The notes beneath the pieces were generated by a model, which was not told the DNA's origin, searched no databases, and saw only the letters and a list, made by a program, of their open reading frames with translations. From Mixophyes australis (taxonomy: Eukaryota; Chordata; Amphibia; Anura; Limnodynastidae), in NCBI GenBank assembly GCA_036250195.1, contig JAVHZZ010000010.1, positions 109,638,778 through 109,702,777 on the forward strand: DNA of 64,000 bases, written 5' to 3'. The position numbers were made by a program, and so were the translations under genes. Positions 58,907 to 64,000 of this stretch are shown one piece after another; within the stretch, counting starts at the first letter, position 1, and the number at the start of each line of letters is the position of its first letter.

Positions 58907-60048
58907 CAATTTATGTAATATCATGCTACAAGTGGGCGTGTCCAGACTCTTGAGTACACGTAGACAGACAGAAGGATCTAGGGAGCAGTTATTGTTCTTT
59001 GCCTTTGATCAAACACACATAATCACAGTGATCTTTACTAAATTGGAATTATTGCACTGACTGAGATACAGAAAACACATTACGGTGCTGCACAGAAATG
59101 GGCGAGCTATATGATGAGTATTCGTAGCCATCACTAGATGGGATGTACTAACACAGCGCTATATGGAGGATATATGTGGTTATATAAGGGGGCTTCTGCT
59201 CATACACGTGGTAGAACCAATGCGATGTATCCGTCCGCGGTGTAGAAAGCACATGACAAGTACTACGTCATCTGGCCGCGGAGTCTGTGACCAGGTGTAT
59301 TCCTGTGGGTAGTGGGATAGGTGTGAGCGGTTTAGGTAGATGTATTATTTTGTGGCGCGGAGCCACCATAGATTGCTCCACATCAGTTCTTCATTAGGAT
59401 ACAATGTAACTAGTTTAATCTTTTCGGTTATTTGGCACCACAGGAAAGGCTGAAACTCTGAGTAAATAGTGATATCTGCTATAAACGCATCTGCATTTGT
59501 CATGTTTATGTGGTCTGTGAAACAGATGCTTTTTATCTGTAGAAAGACTATGAAACGCCGGATTCACCAGCTACCTGGCTGCTGTGTAAGATAATAAGAT
59601 TTTTCATTTGTCTAAAGGGATGGAAAACCTGTAAATCCTAGTTAAATATTTCAAAGCGTGGGGGCACTGAACATTTAACCTCGCACCCCGCTACACGCAG
59701 CCTGCGACACATGCACGGCCTTCGCCTCTGAAGCGTGCTGGTTAAATGGTTAAGGCAGCATTTGTCCCACCGTCCCTGCAGTTCTGGCTGACAGAGTGTC
59801 TGTGTTTGAAATGGTTCAGAAAGGAGCCTTTTACAATGCAAATAGCGGTATGTGGGGGCTCTTTTATGTTGTGTAATCTGGAAAGTGGGCGACATAATAG
59901 TGCTAAAGATGAATAATGCATGGTGCACGCTGCCATATGTAGCCAGACTTCACTGAGTCCTAATCTAGGATTAGACCCCCTCACCCCCCCCCCTCTCATC
60001 TCACATTGTGTGATCTTATCCGCAGCGTACCCTCCGACCACAGAGCAC

Positions 60049-60085
<37 letters not shown>

Positions 60086-61004
60086 GCACAGTATATATAC
60101 TGTATACATGTGTGTGCTTGTGTATAATTGACAACAGCATGTCTCAGAACACCTCAGAGAGGATACTGAATGGATGCATTGGAAGTGTCTAGATATTGTA
60201 TAGCGTTGTCTAGACTCTTATACACAGTCTATATCACTAGTTAATAGTCACAGTTCTGTAGTCACCGACAGCTTCTCTCTTTTCCAAGGTGTTTGGAGCA
60301 GGAGATCTGTGGCTCTTATCAAGAGAGAATAAGTAAGAAAAAACATAGTTAATCCTTTTGCAATATATTATTGACCCTACAGTTACACGGAGGTCATCTC
60401 TCCGAGCGAGAAACAGATTGAAAGCTGTAATTGCTTGGGAGAAAAATCAGCAGTGAATGGAATAATTGTTGTAGGATTGTTTTTTTATTAGCTTTTTGGT
60501 GGCTGAAATAGTAGTTATTTTTGACACAACGCAGACGTGACCATCATACATACCCCTGTATTTACACCCTGGGGGGTGAGCAATATAGAAAAAACTAACA
60601 ATTATTCAGTCTGGTAGTTGTTATTTTTGAGGATCGCCCCCCTCCCTCCACATTGTGTATTTCAGACGTTCCTGCGGCATTGTATTCTATGACATGAGAA
60701 CAGGATTGTAGCTTCTGCATAGGTTGCGTTACCTTTTAATAGACCGACATATCATTTATACAGCGCACTGTATTCAAGGATGCCGGCGCTGTCTGCAGAT
60801 GGGGATCTCTGTACTCGGAAACCTCATCTTTGTAGATTGATACCAGATACTGGTCCACTAAGCGCTGACACAACTTACTGGTGTAATTGTATAAAACAAA
60901 TAGACTGAAGGTCACCACCATAAATCTCTCCAAAAACAGTAACTTCTCCAGCTACAGATTCTGTGCGAGAGAAGTGGTTTGTCTGTTACTTGCATTCTTA
61001 TTTC
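58907..61004. other. LMO1 intron 2, non-coding; TA/CA repeat at 60,048-60,086
   Basis: No exon seen. A (TA)n run passes straight into (CA)n at about 60,070. A C-run lies at 59,984. The rest is unique. Confidence 0.35.
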
Positions 61005-61608
61005 TGACCCCGATCCATGGTCCTGGGCGCTGGACTAACCCAACCCCGATTCATGGTCCTGGGCGCTGGACTAACCTGACCCCGATTCATGGTCCTGGGC
61101 GCTGGACTAACCTGACCCCAATCCATGGTCCTGGGCGCTGGACTAACCTGACCCCAATCCATGGTCCTGGGCGCTGGACTAACCTGACCCCAATCCATGG
61201 TCCTGGGCGCTGGACTAACCCGACCCCAATCCATGGTCCTGGGCGCTGGACTAACCCGGTCCCGATTCATGGTCCTGGGCGCTGGACTAACCCGGTCCCG
61301 ATTCATGGTCCTGGGCGCTGGACTAACCCGGTCCCGATTCATGGTCCTGGGCGCTGGACTAACCTGACCCCAATCCATGGTCCTGGGCGCTGGACTAACC
61401 TGACCCCGATTCATGGTCCTGGGCGCTGGACTAACCCAACCTCGATTCATGGTCCTGGGCGCTGGACTAACCCGGTCCCGATTCATGGTCCTGGGCGCTG
61501 GACTAACCTGACCCCAATCCATGGTCCTGGGCGCTGGACTAACCCGACCCCGATTCATGGTCCTGGGCGCTGGACTAACCTGACCCCAATCCATGGTCCC
61601 GGGCGCTG
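61005..61608 (+). repeat. 36-bp minisatellite, 17 copies
   Basis: The unit is GATTCATGGTCCTGGGCGCT plus GGACTAACCTGACCCC. Because 36 is a multiple of three and the unit lacks stops, the frame stays open on both strands and would give 12-residue repeats (IHGPGRWTN on +, SPAPRTMNRG on -). Variation between units (CCAATCC/CGATTC, CTGACC/CGGTCC) looks neutral, so this is treated as non-coding. Confidence 0.95.
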
Positions 61609-61980
61609 TAGTAGCTGTGTGCAACCCAATGTTTTCCTTTAGTCTCCTGCTCGCTGCTGGACGTAGGGCAAGAGAACACTGAGGCCCCATGCTCAGAGAC
61701 AACTTGGGACATAGGGCCTAATGCGGAGCTGGTTGTACGCCCGATTACAGATCACAGATTGCAAAGATTTACACTGCGCCTGCCCACAAGGAGAGCGTTC
61801 ACATATGCGCACATCTTACACTTGTGCTCCCTTATGACTGGAGAGGTAGAACATAGGCCGTGTACAGTGGTGGCACAGGAGTCAGACCAGCCCATGAGGA
61901 GAGTATCTGGTGCACGCGGACGATGATGACATTGGAAATCAGAATTTGTGTTACACTTTTATATTTGTGAAGGAACCTTA

Positions 61981-62177
61981 GGGGGGGAATTCAATTCTGC
62001 CACGAGTTACGCGGCGCTAAATCTATTACCGTTAATACGGTAATTTGAACCCCGATTTCGCCAGATAAGCGTTAAAGATTACCGTATTAACGGTAATAAT
62101 GCACACTATTACCATAACATCGGTAATGCCCACGTCGCGTTACTTTCGGCAGTAACGTGGTCAATTCCATTCCCCCC
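61981..62177. mobile_element. TTA-flanked palindromic MITE
   Basis: The element starts GGGGGGGAATTCAATTC and ends with the inverse GGGGGGAATGGAATTGA. It is flanked by TTA at 61978-61980 and 62178-62180. Inside, 'attaccgttaatacggtaat' has an inverse match 'attaccgtattaacggtaat'. A 3-bp TTA duplication suggests PIF/Harbinger. Non-coding. Confidence 0.8.
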
Positions 62178-63200
62178 TTACAGCAGAGAACAGCGCCATC
62201 CTGTAGTTTAGAGAGAGGCTGAAGGTTGCAGAAATTATCCATTTTCTAGAATGACATAGAGACGTCACCATAGTCTGACTTCCTGACAGCACAATTCGGG
62301 GATGTCGTCGCTGTTCTACTTATCTAGTGGTTTTGCCACGTTGTTACTCTGCTTGCTTTTGTTTTGTTGCTGTGAGTAAATCTGTGTTGTCAGAAGTTGC
62401 CATAACCTCCGGCTGAGTTCTTTTCTTGCTTCATATCTGCCATGCGTCGGAGCAGAGAGTTCTCCAAAATCCTGATCTGATGCACCCCAATAGTATGTCG
62501 TATTGTCTGATATTGAGGAGCAGAAATCCCCCCCCCCAGTAACAGAGAATATCCGCACCAGTAAGTGGGAGCAGGAGTATAGTGCAGGGCAGTCAGGTGC
62601 TGGTGTGGGGGGGGGGGGGGGGGGGGTTTAGTTATTAGGGGACGGTGAACACTGCGCTGTCCCTCAAGTTTGGCATATAGTGGATCAGATCGATAGACTG
62701 CTGGGAGGGGCTGGTGGGGGCTGAACGGTTATAATACATATCAGTACTAATGACATAAAGTTAGATGGACGGTTCTTAAAAACGATTTCAGAGAATAAAT
62801 CCGTAACATTATAGGAAGGGCCCCCAGCTAGTATTACTCCCTGCACCACAGACAGTAGGAAGGTTACTGAGTGTGGAGATACTATAGTGGGTATAACGGT
62901 GATGTCTGTATAGAAAGGACGGGAGGGGGGGGGGGGGGGGGGGTTTGTACATGTAATTCCTGTGTAAGACCTGATTATGGGTAGATATAGAGGGAGAGGG
63001 AACCCAGGCAATGTACTGTTTGGGGTTTGCTATTAGTAACCTAACATAAACCATTTTACTAAAATTCAATTATTGCAAACTGAAAGGAGACGTGATCCTA
63101 ACTACCAGATAAACAGACAATGAAACCAGCGCTTCTGGCAACATTAAAAGACAATTAGTTATTCTGAGGGGTAGAACAACAAACAAAGGGGGATCCTGAT
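62178..63200. other. LMO1 intron 2; two long G-runs
   Basis: G-runs of about 20 at 62,607 and about 17 at 62,926 could form G-quadruplex in the transcript, and their length is likely to vary. No exon seen. Confidence 0.4.
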
Positions 63201-63353
63201 CAGATATTATATATAATGTACAGATGAGATGCAGTGTGCGGGATATAGCACTATATAATACAACAGATAATATCTATAATGTACAGGTGAGATAACTGTG
63301 CGGAATATAGCACTATATAATACAACAGATATTATATATAATGAACAGGTGAG
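63201..63353 (+). repeat. 63-bp tandem repeat, about 2.4 copies
   Basis: Units start CAGATATTATATATAATG at 63,201, 63,264 and 63,326, each with 'gtacaggtgaga' and 'gatatagcactatataatac'. Confidence 0.9.
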
Positions 63354-63729
63354 GGATTATATAGACACAAATTGGTAACATTTGAGTTGAGTTTTAATAA
63401 AGTGTTTTGTAAGAGAAATACAATAAATAGGTTTATTTACTTTGGAAAAGAGGCTGCTTAGGTTAGAGATGCCCAATTATATACAAATATATTTGTTAAA
63501 TTACCTTTTAATACCAAAGAGCATACAGAGGACAAGAAGTCACCAGTTTCACCATGAGCATAGAAAGGATTCTCTACTGTAAAGGTGATTAGGCTGTGGC
63601 TAGACTTTACCACACGAGGGACCAATGTTTTGCTACGCTTCAGAGTATGTTCTACAAGTGATAACTTACTGTTGATAGTTCTGTAACTTCACTATATATT
63701 CATCCTTTGTACATGTGTCTGTTTGACAG
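63354..63729 (+). other. LMO1: End of intron 2 with splice acceptor
   Basis: Pyrimidine-rich 'cctttgtacatgtgtctgtt' leads to GACAG at 63,725-63,729, the acceptor for exon 3. Confidence 0.75.
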
Positions 63730-63855
63730 GCTCTTTGGAACCACCGGAAACTGCGCCGCTTGCAGTAAACTGATCCCTGCCTTCGAGATGGTGATGCGCG
63801 CCAGAGATAACGTTTACCACTTGGACTGTTTTGCCTGTCAGCTCTGCAACCAGAG
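63730..63855 (+). CDS. LMO1: LMO1 coding exon 3 (start of second LIM domain)
   Basis: The exon opens with G completing the split arginine, then [20 protein letters not shown] and on to CFACQLCNQ, ending with AG before GTGAGA. It has 126 bases (42 codons), residues about 81-122. It holds the first zinc finger of LIM2 (CAAC, 18 residues, HLDC) and the first ligands of the second (FAC, QLC); the rest lies in exon 4 beyond the window. LFGTTG and MRARDN agree with LMO1; LMO3 has LFGVTG and MRAKDN, by memory. Phase AG|G at both ends matches exon 2, so the two splice without a shift. LIM2 and LIM1 together bind the LIM-interaction domain of LDB1. Confidence 0.96.
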
Positions 63856-64000
63856 GTGAGACCTGGAGCTCTCTAGATAAACTGAACATGGATCACGCAG
63901 GACAGAGAACGTCATCGGTACTGATATACCTGCTCTGGACTGGACCAATGATTGTATCAGCTGACTTGTAACCAGTGACATCATTAGAAGTGACCTAACC
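63856..64000 (+). other. LMO1: Start of LMO1 intron 3
   Basis: The donor GTGAGA follows the exon directly. The remaining sequence to the window end is intronic; the last coding exon is outside. Confidence 0.8.

Overview
The window is vertebrate nuclear DNA, most likely from an anuran amphibian. It is intron-rich and dense in repeats, and holds only two recognisable protein-coding exons. Together these encode residues about 10-122 of LMO1 (LIM-domain-only 1) on the + strand. The frog call is an inference: the repeat families (palindromic 'CTAAGCTGCGGGTTTG' MITEs, tRNA-derived SINEs ending in GCGCTATATAAATAAA plus a TGA-type tail, small hAT MITEs, two Tc1-like families) look like those of frog genomes as I remember them. 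No database search was possible.

Layout: 1-52,889 is non-coding. It is either LMO1 intron 1 or intron 1 plus upstream flank; no first coding exon (expected to encode about nine residues) was recognised. It holds two broken Tc1-like transposons (7,766-9,112 and 20,063-21,503), a solo LTR with a perfect 5-bp target duplication (27,110-27,872), about seven small hAT-type elements (most with 8-bp duplications), palindromic MITEs, four full or half tRNA-derived SINEs plus two fragments, a pair of Helentron-like elements in opposite orientation, and six tandem arrays. The largest arrays are the polypurine minisatellite at 22,765-25,660 and the 32-bp minisatellite at 13,881-15,370. LMO1 coding exon 2 is at 52,890-53,103. 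Intron 2 (53,104-63,729) starts with a MITE only 25 bp past the splice donor and contains three more tandem arrays and a TTA-flanked palindromic MITE. Coding exon 3 is at 63,730-63,855, and the window ends inside intron 3.

The two exons join in phase (AG|G, arginine) and give a complete first LIM domain and the first zinc finger plus part of the second finger of LIM2. LMO1 is a nuclear adaptor that bridges LDB1 and bHLH/GATA factors. No other gene, structural RNA or CRISPR array is supported. The very long open frames (up to about 1,000 codons) all lie in tandem arrays and are by-products of stop-free repeat units.

Nothing here amounts to a new biological system. The most notable things are the tandem-repeat load (nine arrays, roughly 11% of the window), a Tc1 copy with a 23-bp internal segment amplified sevenfold, a hAT element nested in a minisatellite with the repeat register restored on excision, a MITE carrying a perfect 26-bp hairpin, and several unique AT-rich blocks that could be LMO1 enhancers.
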